Below, one piece after another: positions 34,067 through 42,695 of a DNA stretch of 59,402 nucleotides. Under the pieces are notes generated by a model, which was not told the origin of the DNA, made no database searches, and saw only the letters and a list, made by a program, of their open reading frames with translations. Source of the DNA: CAZVWW01 sp964631265 (GTDB lineage: Bacteria > Thermotogota > Thermotogae > MWEM01); contig CAZVWW010000004.1 of assembly GCA_964631265.1 (NCBI GenBank), positions 1-59,402 on the forward strand, read 5' to 3'. Position 1 is the stretch's first letter. Each line of letters begins with the position of its first letter. The position numbers and the translations under genes are program-made.

Positions 34067-34999
34067 TTATTCCTTTCTCTCCATTAATACGGCAATCAAT
34101 ATGATGGCACCTTTAACGGCATCCTGATAAAAGGGTGAAACACCCATCAGATTCATTCCATTCTTAATGATTCCCATCAGTAAAGCCCCGAACAAAGTAC
34201 CATAGACAGTTCCTTTCCCACCTTTAAGGCTTGCACCGCCAAGAACCACGGTTGCAATGGCGTCAAGTTCATACCCCGTACCGAATGTGGGCTGGGCGCT
34301 GTTGAGTCTTCCTGCAAGAATCATTCCGCTTACGGCTGCAAATACACCTGAAATCACGTAAACATAGATCTTATATTTATCAACGTTGATACCGCTGAGT
34401 TTTGTGGCTTCCTCATTGCCTCCTATTGAATAGATATAAAGGCCCAGACGGGTTTTCTTCAAGATGTAGAAACTCAATATGAAGATGGCGAAAAGCAGGA
34501 TAATCGGCATTGGGATTCCACCGACCACACCGCGCCCGATAAAACTGAATGAATCCGGGAAACCGGATATGGGCATGCCTTCCATATAACCCAGTGTTAA
34601 ACTCCTTGCGATTGCCATCATGGCCAGTGTGACAATGAAAGGTTGAAGTTTTCCCTTGGTTATCATTAACCCGTTGAAGGCCCCGGCAGCTGCTCCAACC
34701 CCTATTGCTGCCAAAATACCCAGAAAGACATTCCCGCCGCTGAGGATTGACGCCGATATACCGGCTGAAAGCGCAAGCACCGATCCGACCGAGAGGTCTA
34801 TGCCGCCACTGATGATGACCATCGTCATTCCAAAACCGATAATGGCCATGATGGAGGTCTGTCTGAAGACATTGATGATGTTATACACACTCAGAAAGCT
34901 GTCTGTAATGATTGAGAGGGCTATTGAAACCCCGATTATCCCAACGAGCGCCGGGTTTTTTCTCAAAAAGTTGAAGAAGCCAGGTAATAATCTATTCAT
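34067..34999 (-). CDS. rbsC: Ribose ABC transporter permease
   Basis: A 310-residue inner-membrane permease of the CUT2 type with about 8-10 helices. GGIDLSVGSVLALSAG lies near residue 65, FIVTLAMMAIARSL near 120 and TVVLGGASLKGGKGTVYGTLFGALLMGIIKNGMNLMGVS near 250. All are standard RbsC motifs. Its start overlaps the rbsA stop by eight bases, implying coupling. It pairs with a double-ATPase RbsA to import ribose. Confidence 0.96.
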   Translation of the reverse strand: MNRLLPGFFNFLRKNPALVGIIGVSIALSIITDSFLSVYNIINVFRQTSIMAIIGFGMTMVIISGGIDLSVGSVLALSAGISASILSGGNVFLGILAAIGVGAAAGAFNGLMITKGKLQPFIVTLAMMAIARSLTLGYMEGMPISGFPDSFSFIGRGVVGGIPMPIILLFAIFILSFYILKKTRLGLYIYSIGGNEEATKLSGINVDKYKIYVYVISGVFAAVSGMILAGRLNSAQPTFGTGYELDAIATVVLGGASLKGGKGTVYGTLFGALLMGIIKNGMNLMGVSPFYQDAVKGAIILIAVLMERKE

Positions 35000-36482
35000 T
35001 TTCCACCAATCCCGTCCCTGCTTTTAGTATGTTTTCCGGTGTTAGTTCATCCCTGTTGAGAACATACACCTTCTTTCCCCTGTGCATTACCATGGCTCTG
35101 TCACAGAGGCTGACAATTTCGGGAATCTCAGATGAAATAAAGATAACCCCGATTCCCTTGTTGGCAAGTTCATTGATCAGGTTGTACACTTCAATCTTCG
35201 CTCCCACATCTATCCCTCTTGTGGGTTCCACAAAGATGACAATCTTCGGATTTTGCATGAGGAATTTGGCCAGTACAACCTTCTGTTGATTGCCTCCTGA
35301 CAAGTTTTGTACGAGTTGCCCTTCTCCCGGTGTTTTGATGTTGAACCGCTTAATCTCCTCACGTGTTCTTTTCCTGATCTTTTTCCAAAGCACATTCAGG
35401 AAACTGCCGAAGTTCTTCACGTTGGGGAGGGCAAGATTTGTGGTGATATCAAACGGCAGGATCAGTCCCTGATTCTTTCTGTCTTCCGGAACGATTGAAA
35501 TACCGTTTTCCAGGGCATCTGATGGTGAATCAACGGTGTCCAATTTGATTCCGTTAATAACCATTTCTTCAAACGAGTTTTTACGAGCACCGAAGAGGCC
35601 AAGCGCAAGCTCCGATTTTCCGCTTCCCACCAGCCCGGTTATGCCATATATCTCACCTTTACGAACATCAAAACTGACCGGCTCTTTTAACCCTTCCACA
35701 TCGATATTTCGAACTGAAAAAACAACACTCTCCCCGGGTTTGTTGTATTTCGGATACATATCCTCAATTTCCCGGCCCACCATCATCTTAACAACCTTGT
35801 TCTCATCCATGTTACCAACGGTATCCGTCCCGATGTATTGTCCGTCCCTCAAGACCGTCACCCGGTCGGCAATCTGATAGACCTCTGCGAGTCTGTGCGT
35901 AATGAAGATTATGGAAATCCCGTTGTCACTGAGATTTCTGATGATGTCAAATAGTTTTCCCACTTCATGTTGTGTAATTGTTGCTGTGGGTTCATCCATC
36001 ACTATGATTTTCGCATTGTAGGCAAGGGCCTTTGAGATCTCAACGAGCTGCTTCTCAGATACGTTTAACTCACTCACCCTTGTTCCCGGATCGATTTGAA
36101 AATCCAGCATCTCAAGGTATCTCCTTGATTCTTTCAACATCACCTTATATTTTGTGTCGAAGGCATTGCCCGGTTCCTTTCCGAGAAAGATATTTTCTGC
36201 TATGGTGAGATTTTCAGCCAGCATTAGTTCCTGATGAATGATTGCAATGCCCTTTTGCTGAGAGGCATGGGGGTTTGGAAAAACAACCCTTTCCCCATTT
36301 AACAGCATTTCCCCGTTCTCCGGTTGATGGACCCCTCCAAGGACCTTAATGAGGGTACTCTTACCCGCGCCATTCTCACCGAGCAGTGCATGTATCTCTC
36401 CTTTATCAAGCGTAAAATCAACTCTGTCAAGGGCTAAAACCCCGGGGAAGCTTTTTGTGATGGTCTTCATTTCAAGCAGCAT
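34992..36482 (-). CDS. rbsA: Ribose ABC transporter double ATPase
   Basis: 496 residues with two nucleotide-binding domains. The first has Walker A GENGAGKST, a signature-like LNVSEKQ and Walker B KIIVMDEPTA. The second has the RbsA-typical degenerate Walker A GLVGSGKSE, signature LSGGNQQK and a Walker B reading VIFVEPTRGID. Thus its first-Asp position reads FVEP instead of FDEP or LDEP, a small deviation in the second site worth noting. The start ATG overlaps the rbsD stop (ATGA). Confidence 0.96.
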   Translation of the reverse strand: MLLEMKTITKSFPGVLALDRVDFTLDKGEIHALLGENGAGKSTLIKVLGGVHQPENGEMLLNGERVVFPNPHASQQKGIAIIHQELMLAENLTIAENIFLGKEPGNAFDTKYKVMLKESRRYLEMLDFQIDPGTRVSELNVSEKQLVEISKALAYNAKIIVMDEPTATITQHEVGKLFDIIRNLSDNGISIIFITHRLAEVYQIADRVTVLRDGQYIGTDTVGNMDENKVVKMMVGREIEDMYPKYNKPGESVVFSVRNIDVEGLKEPVSFDVRKGEIYGITGLVGSGKSELALGLFGARKNSFEEMVINGIKLDTVDSPSDALENGISIVPEDRKNQGLILPFDITTNLALPNVKNFGSFLNVLWKKIRKRTREEIKRFNIKTPGEGQLVQNLSGGNQQKVVLAKFLMQNPKIVIFVEPTRGIDVGAKIEVYNLINELANKGIGVIFISSEIPEIVSLCDRAMVMHRGKKVYVLNRDELTPENILKAGTGLVENE

Positions 36483-36877
36483 CAGAATATCACACCGGAA
36501 ACTAAGATGACATTTGAATAAGGGGTGTCTTCACCGGTTCTGATAATAATCCTGGAATCATTGGCGATTTCTTTTAGTCTTTCATGACTGATAAGCTCAA
36601 CTTCCTTCTCTTGAAACAGCTCTTTTAACTGATGATAGTACCTTACGTTTTCATCTCTCATCTCATCAGCAACGATGATCTTTTCCACCATCAGTTCTTT
36701 TAGAACCATGTTGATAATATCAAAAAAGCCAGGAGAGCCCTTTTCGACAACGAGGTCACACTTATTGGCAACCACCGGAATGGGAAATCCCATATCGACG
36801 ATGGCCAGTTTATCCTTGTGACCCATCGAAGAAACAGCAGATGCGATTTGAGCATTAAAGATTCCCGTTTTTTTCAA
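36482..36877 (-). CDS. rbsD: D-ribose pyranase
   Basis: A 131-residue protein that interconverts beta-pyranose and beta-furanose ribose so that ribokinase receives its substrate. Catalytic His20 is in GHKDKLAIVD. The C-terminal RTGEDTPYSNVILVSGVIF is the family hallmark. Start is TTG behind GGAGGTGATGTC. It is the first gene of the rbs operon and lies 24 bases downstream of the tandem operators. Confidence 0.94.
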   Translation of the reverse strand: MKKTGIFNAQIASAVSSMGHKDKLAIVDMGFPIPVVANKCDLVVEKGSPGFFDIINMVLKELMVEKIIVADEMRDENVRYYHQLKELFQEKEVELISHERLKEIANDSRIIIRTGEDTPYSNVILVSGVIF

Positions 36878-36900
36878 GACATCACCTCCGTTTGTTACGT

Positions 36901-36959
36901 GAAATCGTTTTCGAAATCGATTTCATGACTATGATATGCTTATTGTTGGTAATTGTCAA
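36901..36959 (-). promoter_or_regulatory. rbs promoter with two tandem LacI-type operators
   Basis: On the minus strand TTGACA (36954-36959), a 17-base spacer and TATCAT (36931-36936) form a near-consensus promoter. Downstream lie two abutting copies of the LacI-family operator consensus GAAANCGNTTTC: GAAATCGTTTTC (36901-36912 as read on plus) and GAAATCGATTTC (36913-36924). Both overlap the transcribed leader, where a bound RbsR would block initiation or elongation. Confidence 0.9.
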
Positions 36960-37238
36960 ATTGAAAGAAATGGGATTAGAAGGATTCAGACCTGAATAAA
37001 CAGCATTATGAAAGGTAATCTATCAATTGCTTCGCAATTCAGATAATGGCAATACTCTGAAAAAGAAAAGAACTGGGGGCACACTTCATTCTCTGAAACC
37101 CGCAGCTTTCTGGAAGTTGTTATTTTATAAACGCATTCGCGGTATCATCCTTGTTGATAACTTTCTCGTTCCATACCCAGTCCCATGAGCGATTGGTATC
37201 TCAGTATGCAAACAGAACCGGCCCTCTTTGCTTTTTAG
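36960..37238. other. Intergenic stretch with a possible gene scrap
   Basis: Between the rbs promoter and the AAA/PDDEXK gene. On the minus strand about 37128-37190 reads DTNRSWDWVWNEKVINKDDT and ends at FIK-stop, with an in-frame stop just upstream. It looks like the C-terminal scrap of an unidentified protein. Nothing else was recognised. Confidence 0.3.
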
Positions 37239-38909
37239 CTAATCTCCGTCTCTTACCACCATCGCTTCAATCTCCTTCCCGTCAACGGCAAGAGAAATTT
37301 TCAGAATCCTGTTGTACCCTTCAGAGGACAATTCCTGAACATACACTTTATCCTCAATTTGATTCATGGCGTTTTCTGCCGTCTTTTCGGTCCCTTTGGA
37401 TTTAATCTCAATCACCGCACTGTAATCATCCTTGTTCTTAGCCTTCAAACAAATATCGTACCGGCCCTTACCGGATTCCCGGTTGGATAAAACCCAATAT
37501 CCCCCCGTCAAATGGGCAAACATCCCTAATATAATCATATGATAAGTGTTTTCAGGCTCTCCCTTTAAATCGTAATAACTCAGTGTATTCATCACATACT
37601 TCTTCAGCTTTTCACAAAACTTTTCACCATCACCTTTAATCAGGGGATCAGCAAGATCGTAGAGGATGTTCCTGGCTGGTTTTTGCAACCAGTTAATCAC
37701 TGTCTTTTTGTAAAACCTTAAGACTTCTGTATTTGGCACAGAACAATCATAAAGATATTCCTCCGTTTGTTCATGATAGTGTTTATTCTCAGCTTTTAAA
37801 TACCCGCTAAACAAAAAGAGTGTCCATATACTGTCCGGATCATTATCCAACTCCCTTAAGGCAGAGGCATCATCAATTCTCTTTACAATCTTGTTGCCCC
37901 CTATTAGTTCTTCCACAGAAATTCTAAAAGTTTCATCATTCAGCATATTCTTCTCGATCTGTTCGATGATCAGATTATTGGATGACGTATTGATCCAATA
38001 AGGCTTCAAATCCTTAAACCTCAAATAATTCAACAGAGACCAGGGATTATAAACAACATGACCACCAAAATTATATCCGTTATACCAGCGTTTAATCTTC
38101 TCTCGATCCTCTGCATTCACATCAAAATCTTTAAACAATTCTTCCACTTCAGATTCAGTAAACCCGAAATATGTGGCATATTCTTTATTCATTACAGTAA
38201 ACACATTTAAATTATTTAACCCGGAAAAAATACTCTCTTTTGCAACTCGATAAATACCGGTCAAAACACCTTTAAATAAAAAAGAATTATCCTTCAAAGC
38301 CCCTGAAAGCAGTCCCTGCATAAAATCTATCACATCATCGTAGTATCCATAACTCCAACCACTTTGAATAGGAACATCATACTCATCAATAATCAATATT
38401 ACCGGCTTTTGATAGGCTCGATGCAAGTATTCCGTTAAATTAAAAAGAGATGCCTTGTATTCAGCCAATAGCGCTTTTTTATTTCTGATGTCATCATAAT
38501 ACTGTTTTTCCACATCACTTCTCAAAGTGTTTTTTATCCTTTCGAAATTCTCATCATAAAGTCTGGAAAAAAGACTCTTTAGCTGTATTTGTGCTGAATC
38601 CCAATACCGATCTTTAATATCTTTAAATGAAAGAAAAATAGTTGGATGAGCATTTAAAGCGCTCATTAGCTCAATATCATCGGAGACATCCAACCCCTCA
38701 AATAACTCAGGAGTCTTTTTCCGATTATCAAAAAAGTAAGATAACATACTCATATTCAGCGTCTTCCCGAAACGCCTGGGACGAGTCAATAAAAGGATTT
38801 TTGAACCATCTCTGTAAATATCCCCGATCATCCTGGTTGTATCTACGAAATAATAATTATTCTTAACTAATTCCTCAAAATCACTAATCCCAATCGGCAG
38901 TCTTTTCAT
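37239..38909 (-). CDS. AAA-ATPase-like / PDDEXK_9 protein
   Basis: About 556 residues. The N-terminus KRLPIGISDFEELV(K) followed by YYFVDTT and the P-loop-like LLTRPRRFGKTL is the hallmark of the AAA-ATPase_like (DUF1703-linked) family. A Walker B-like LIIDEYDVP lies near residue 180, and the C-terminal PDDEXK nuclease-like domain has GRYDICLKAKN...AVIEIKSKG near 500-520. Such genes occur in many copies in anaerobes; the cellular role is not established, though the nuclease fold suggests nucleic-acid targets. The ATG at 38909 follows AGAGGTGATCCTC. It stands alone. Confidence 0.87.
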   Translation of the reverse strand: MKRLPIGISDFEELVKNNYYFVDTTRMIGDIYRDGSKILLLTRPRRFGKTLNMSMLSYFFDNRKKTPELFEGLDVSDDIELMSALNAHPTIFLSFKDIKDRYWDSAQIQLKSLFSRLYDENFERIKNTLRSDVEKQYYDDIRNKKALLAEYKASLFNLTEYLHRAYQKPVILIIDEYDVPIQSGWSYGYYDDVIDFMQGLLSGALKDNSFLFKGVLTGIYRVAKESIFSGLNNLNVFTVMNKEYATYFGFTESEVEELFKDFDVNAEDREKIKRWYNGYNFGGHVVYNPWSLLNYLRFKDLKPYWINTSSNNLIIEQIEKNMLNDETFRISVEELIGGNKIVKRIDDASALRELDNDPDSIWTLFLFSGYLKAENKHYHEQTEEYLYDCSVPNTEVLRFYKKTVINWLQKPARNILYDLADPLIKGDGEKFCEKLKKYVMNTLSYYDLKGEPENTYHMIILGMFAHLTGGYWVLSNRESGKGRYDICLKAKNKDDYSAVIEIKSKGTEKTAENAMNQIEDKVYVQELSSEGYNRILKISLAVDGKEIEAMVVRDGD

Positions 38910-39049
38910 GAGGATCACCTCTTAAAGAAATTATATCATGATTCCACAGCTGCGTAACCCTTTTTGCAGCAGAACCATGCAATGGCTGGATCACCAAAAG
39001 TACCTTCCCCGTGGAGAAATAAAAAAAATTCTCCGTTAAACAGATGAAT

Positions 39050-39078
39050 TTGTACATTGCATTTTGAAGCTGTATAAT
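39050..39078 (+). promoter_or_regulatory. pckA promoter
   Basis: TTGTAC (39050-39055), 17-base spacer, TATAAT (39073-39078), 33 bases upstream of the pckA ATG. It excludes the earlier in-frame start codon at 39064, which would lie within the promoter. Confidence 0.75.
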
Positions 39079-39111
39079 AGATATATAGTTCAATACAGGG
39101 GAGGTTTTTTT

Positions 39112-40773
39112 ATGGCAACAGTTTCACATTATCCGCAATCAGTCATCACAAAAGAGAATCCGATATTTTCAAAGTTCAGAGTCACTGTTAAAACACCGTT
39201 TTATGCCAATCATGTGCACAATGTCAATTCACTGAGAGAAGCCTATGATTTGGCAAAGAACTCGCCGGGAACCATCGTTACGGATGTAAAGATTTACGAA
39301 CCTGAAAAACTGGGGTTGGATCCCGATTCAAGGGTGTTGTTGTTTAACGACGGGGCTGTTACCGGTAGATGTGCCGCAGCCAGGAGAATAGCCGGATCAC
39401 CAAATGTTGACGAAGAAGAATATGCTGCCAAACTGCGGGAGGCTATCTATCACACACGATTTAAGAAGATGTACCATGCTCAGGCGTACATCGGACTGCA
39501 TGAAGATTTTATGGTGAGGGCTCATCTCCTGATTCCCCAAGGACATGAAAATATTCTTTACAATTGGCTGCTCAATTTCCAGCCGATTAATGAGCATTAT
39601 GTAGAGATGTACAGAAAATCCAGGATCTTTGAAACGGAAGGCGATATTTATGTCTTCTCTGATCCCGACTGGAAACATGAGGAACATCCATTGGGACTAA
39701 CCTTTTTTGATTCCGAGCACAACTGTGCGGCCATTCTGGGTATGCGCTATTTCGGAGAATTCAAAAAGGGAACGTTGACCCTCGCTTGGGGAACGGCTAA
39801 TCGAAATGGATTTGCCTCGTGCCATGGGGGTCAGAAGCGATATAATCTTGAAGACGGGCGTAAGTACGTTGTAGGGGTTTTCGGGCTTTCGGGTTCGGGA
39901 AAATCCACCATCACTCACGCCAAGCATCGGGGAAAATATGATATCACAGTTCTTCATGACGATGCCTTTGTGATCAATTCAGAAAACGGGTCATCTGTTG
40001 CTTTGGAGCCCTCATATTTTGATAAGACCGCTGATTATCCCGTTGAATCGCCGGAAAACGATTTTCTCCTTTCTGTTCAGAATAACGCCGCTGTAAAAGA
40101 CAAAGACGGGCGGATCGTCATTGTGACCGAGGATATGCGAAACGGAAACGGGAGGGCTATTAAATCCAAACTTTGGTCAAAGAACCGGGTGGACAAGTTA
40201 GCAGAACCGGTTAACGCCATCATCTGGCTGATGAAGGATCCTACATTGCCACCCGTGTTAAAGGTAACCAATCCCGTTTTGGCTGCGACTTTGGGTGCAA
40301 CCCTTGCCACAAAACGGACTTCTGCCGAACGGCTGGCTCCCGGGGTTGATCCGGATGCACTGGTCATAGAACCCTATGCCAACCCCTTCCGAACGTATCA
40401 TCTGGAGAACGATTACAATCGTTTCAAGGAGTTGTTTGAGAAAATGGATGTGGATTGTTACATCTTTAACACGGGATATTTCAAATGGAAAAAGGTCTCT
40501 AAGGAAATAACGTTAGAAAGCCTTGAAAAGATTGTGGAAAGCACAGCTCAGTTCAAGCAATGGGACCCCTTTGATGATTTTGAGATTATGGAAATAGAAG
40601 ATTACCTCCCCGATTTCACAGACGAAGAATACAAAAGTCAGTTTGTTGAAAGGCTGAAGGACAGAGTGGCATTCCTGGAACAAAAAAATTTAGCTGCAGG
40701 AACACTCAATTCATTACCGGTGGAAGCCCTGGAATCTATCAGGAATGTTCTGAAGTGTATTGAAGGGGAATAA
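39112..40773 (+). CDS. pckA: ATP-type phosphoenolpyruvate carboxykinase (divergent)
   Basis: 553 residues. Interconverts oxaloacetate + ATP and phosphoenolpyruvate + CO2 + ADP, a link between the C4 acids and glycolysis/gluconeogenesis. The metal-site segment YFGEFKKG (about 213-220) aligns with YAGEMKKG. The kinase-1 P-loop is GLSGSGKS (258-265) and kinase-2 reads HDD (282-284), where classical enzymes read GDDE. It therefore belongs to a divergent branch of the ATP family also met in Clostridia. The ATG at 39112 follows GGGGAGG. It has its own promoter and a trailing GC-rich hairpin. Confidence 0.9.
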   Translation: MATVSHYPQSVITKENPIFSKFRVTVKTPFYANHVHNVNSLREAYDLAKNSPGTIVTDVKIYEPEKLGLDPDSRVLLFNDGAVTGRCAAARRIAGSPNVDEEEYAAKLREAIYHTRFKKMYHAQAYIGLHEDFMVRAHLLIPQGHENILYNWLLNFQPINEHYVEMYRKSRIFETEGDIYVFSDPDWKHEEHPLGLTFFDSEHNCAAILGMRYFGEFKKGTLTLAWGTANRNGFASCHGGQKRYNLEDGRKYVVGVFGLSGSGKSTITHAKHRGKYDITVLHDDAFVINSENGSSVALEPSYFDKTADYPVESPENDFLLSVQNNAAVKDKDGRIVIVTEDMRNGNGRAIKSKLWSKNRVDKLAEPVNAIIWLMKDPTLPPVLKVTNPVLAATLGATLATKRTSAERLAPGVDPDALVIEPYANPFRTYHLENDYNRFKELFEKMDVDCYIFNTGYFKWKKVSKEITLESLEKIVESTAQFKQWDPFDDFEIMEIEDYLPDFTDEEYKSQFVERLKDRVAFLEQKNLAAGTLNSLPVEALESIRNVLKCIEGE

Positions 40774-40793
40774 TCAGGGAATTCTGAAAAAAC

Positions 40794-40819
40794 GCGGGCG
40801 GACCGGTGTATCCGCCCGC
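40794..40819 (+). terminator. GC-rich stem-loop after pckA
   Basis: Perfect 9-bp stem GCGGGCGGA / TCCGCCCGC with an 8-base loop, 20 bases past the stop. There is no U-tract, so it may protect the mRNA 3' end or act with a factor rather than be a classical terminator. Confidence 0.5.
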
Positions 40820-40878
40820 ATACGCTGAAGAAAAATGTTCTTCAAAAAAAATAAAGGGGGCTATAGCGGGATAATTTT

Positions 40879-40907
40879 GTTGACAAAGACTGTCAACATT
40901 GTATGAT
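40879..40907 (+). promoter_or_regulatory. Promoter with inverted-repeat operator of the SPL-like gene
   Basis: TTGACA (40880-40885), 16-base spacer, TATGAT (40902-40907). A perfect inverted repeat GTTGACA-5-TGTCAAC (40879-40897) overlaps the -35 box and could be a repressor site. Confidence 0.65.
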
Positions 40908-40934
40908 AGAGTAATCACAGAGGGTGGTGATAGG

Positions 40935-41804
40935 ATGCACGAAAAGAAGGCAAAAGGAATTCTCTCTTCAAACAACGGCATGAACATCTACCGTGGCTGT
41001 ACCCATGGGTGCATATATTGCGATGCACGCAGTACTTGTTACCAGATTCAACATGCGTTTGAAGATGTGGAAGTCAAAGTGAATGCCGCCGAACTTTTGG
41101 AAGAAACGCTCAGGCGCAAACGGAAAAAATGCATGATTGGAACGGGCGGGATGAGCGATCCCTATGTGCATGAAGAAAAACAAAGAGGTTTAACTCGGAA
41201 ATGTCTTGAAATCATTGAGCATTACGGTTTTGGTCTCGCCATTCAAACCAAATCAGACATGATTTTGAGAGACCTGAAACTCCTGAAGCAGATCAACAAA
41301 AACGCCAAATGTGTTGTTCAAATGACGTTGACCACTTATGATGAAGAACTCTGTGCCAAATTGGAACCTTATGTGTGCACAACCCACAGAAGAGTGGAAG
41401 TTTTGAAAATTATGCATAACGAAAGAATACCCACCATCGTCTGGATGACACCGATCCTGCCCTTTATCAACGATACGGAAGAAAATGTGAAAGGACTTTT
41501 GGATCATTGCATCCAATCAAAGGTCCGTGGAATTCTCTGTTTTAATATGGGGCTTACATTGCGCGACGGGGACCGGCAATATTACTACAAAAAATTGGAC
41601 GAACACTTCCCCGGTCTCAAGCACCAATACATCAGGCATTTTGGTAACGCTTATGAAATCCCCTCGCCGAACAACAGAAAACTCCTGCAATTGGTCCGTT
41701 CCACCTGCAAAGAACATGGAATGGACTGTAACACAAACAGCTTATTTTCTTATATGAGGACTTTCAAAGAACGCTTGCAGGAACAGCAAATGGAATTGTT
41801 TTAA
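40935..41804 (+). CDS. SPL-family radical SAM protein
   Basis: 289 residues. Radical SAM cluster motif CTHGCIYC (Cys22, Cys26, Cys29) is followed by MSDPYVHEE(K) and GFGLAIQTKSDMILRDL, which mark the spore-photoproduct-lyase-like (Rv2578c/SplB-related) group found in many non-sporulating bacteria. No dipicolinate or sporulation gene is nearby, so photoproduct repair is not assured; the substrate is unknown. The ATG at 40935 follows GGGTGGTGAT. It is transcribed alone from a promoter with a palindromic site. Confidence 0.85.
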   Translation: MHEKKAKGILSSNNGMNIYRGCTHGCIYCDARSTCYQIQHAFEDVEVKVNAAELLEETLRRKRKKCMIGTGGMSDPYVHEEKQRGLTRKCLEIIEHYGFGLAIQTKSDMILRDLKLLKQINKNAKCVVQMTLTTYDEELCAKLEPYVCTTHRRVEVLKIMHNERIPTIVWMTPILPFINDTEENVKGLLDHCIQSKVRGILCFNMGLTLRDGDRQYYYKKLDEHFPGLKHQYIRHFGNAYEIPSPNNRKLLQLVRSTCKEHGMDCNTNSLFSYMRTFKERLQEQQMELF

Positions 41805-41868
41805 TCGGCCTTTGGATTTCTGTTTCTCCCTCTATTCTTGCCACACTTTATAATCATAAATCTTTATC

Positions 41869-42507
41869 TCAAAAACTCTGCAAAGTAAAATTGTTGATTT
41901 TATGAGCAATAGATTGAATCTCTTGCATTGTTTCCGGTTGATCCTGAACTTCGGGTGGTAAATGCTTTTTTTCAATCTTTTCCAGTTTCCCGTGTTTTCT
42001 GACAACATTCCCCACTTCACATAACTCTCCGAACCCACATTCATAACACTGATCATAACAACCCACCGTCACATGGCCTAAAACTTTCATTTTGTTTGTT
42101 TTCATAAACAATTGAATCTTCGATTTTACAGGGTCCGATGTCGTATAATTCCGATTTGTACTTAGTGAAACCCCAATTTTGTCTTCCAGTGTAAATGAAC
42201 CTCTGTGCCTAAAACTGAAGGTCCTCTCCAGACATGCATGGGCTAGTGCATTTATCATTCCATAATAATTGGGAGCTCCAAATATGATGATATCAGCCTG
42301 GATCATCATACGCGCAATCTCATTCCAGTCATCGATTTGTTTGCAAATATTGTCTTCTGCGCACCCAGTACACCCATTACACCCATTAATTTTCTTGCCG
42401 GCTAATGAGATGATCTGGCCAGGCTTTTCCAATCTGTTCATTATTTCCTGTATAGCTTGATGTATCATCTTATTTTTCCGACCACTGCCACTAATACCAA
42501 GAATCAT
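41869..42507 (-). CDS. Iron-sulfur flavoprotein, NADPH-dependent FMN reductase fold
   Basis: 212 residues, flavodoxin-like. The N-terminal GISGSGRKNK holds the FMN phosphate. The compact cluster motif Cys43-x2-Cys46-x2-Cys49-x5-Cys55 is that of Isf-type flavoproteins, which pass electrons between FMN and a 4Fe-4S cluster. A second Cys set (CYDQCYECGFGELC, near 150) could hold another cluster and is not usual. The ATG follows AAAAAGGAGAG. It is divergent from the CDGSH/glutamate synthase gene, and a relic of the same pair lies at 16078, so they probably work together. Confidence 0.88.
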   Translation of the reverse strand: MILGISGSGRKNKMIHQAIQEIMNRLEKPGQIISLAGKKINGCNGCTGCAEDNICKQIDDWNEIARMMIQADIIIFGAPNYYGMINALAHACLERTFSFRHRGSFTLEDKIGVSLSTNRNYTTSDPVKSKIQLFMKTNKMKVLGHVTVGCYDQCYECGFGELCEVGNVVRKHGKLEKIEKKHLPPEVQDQPETMQEIQSIAHKINNFTLQSF

Positions 42508-42589
42508 TTCTTTCTCTCCTTTTTGTCATTGCTTTTATTTATCCATCTGTTTCTTTTCTTGTTCTGTTATCCTTTCTTACTTCTCCCTC

Positions 42590-42636
42590 ATTATACCAAA
42601 AAGCGACTTCCATCAGGGCATTTGATGGTGTATACT
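42590..42636. promoter_or_regulatory. Divergent promoters of the flavoprotein and CDGSH-fusion genes
   Basis: Minus strand: extended -10 TGGTATAAT (-10 hexamer 42590-42595). Plus strand: TTCCAT (42608-42613), 17-base spacer, TATACT (42631-42636). The two promoters are nearly back to back, allowing joint control. Confidence 0.5.
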
Positions 42637-42695
42637 AAAATAATGACTATTAATGAAGATATCTGGCAAATTGAAAACCATTAGAGGTGATTTGT

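Noticed and set aside
39011..39034. Hairpin GGAGAA...TTCTCC before pckA as a terminator
   Set aside because: Short AT-rich loop structure without a following U-tract on either strand.
40820..40860. GAAGAA/TTCTTC hairpin as a second terminator after pckA
   Set aside because: The run after it is A-rich on the plus strand, so it would only terminate minus-strand transcripts, and no minus-strand gene precedes it.
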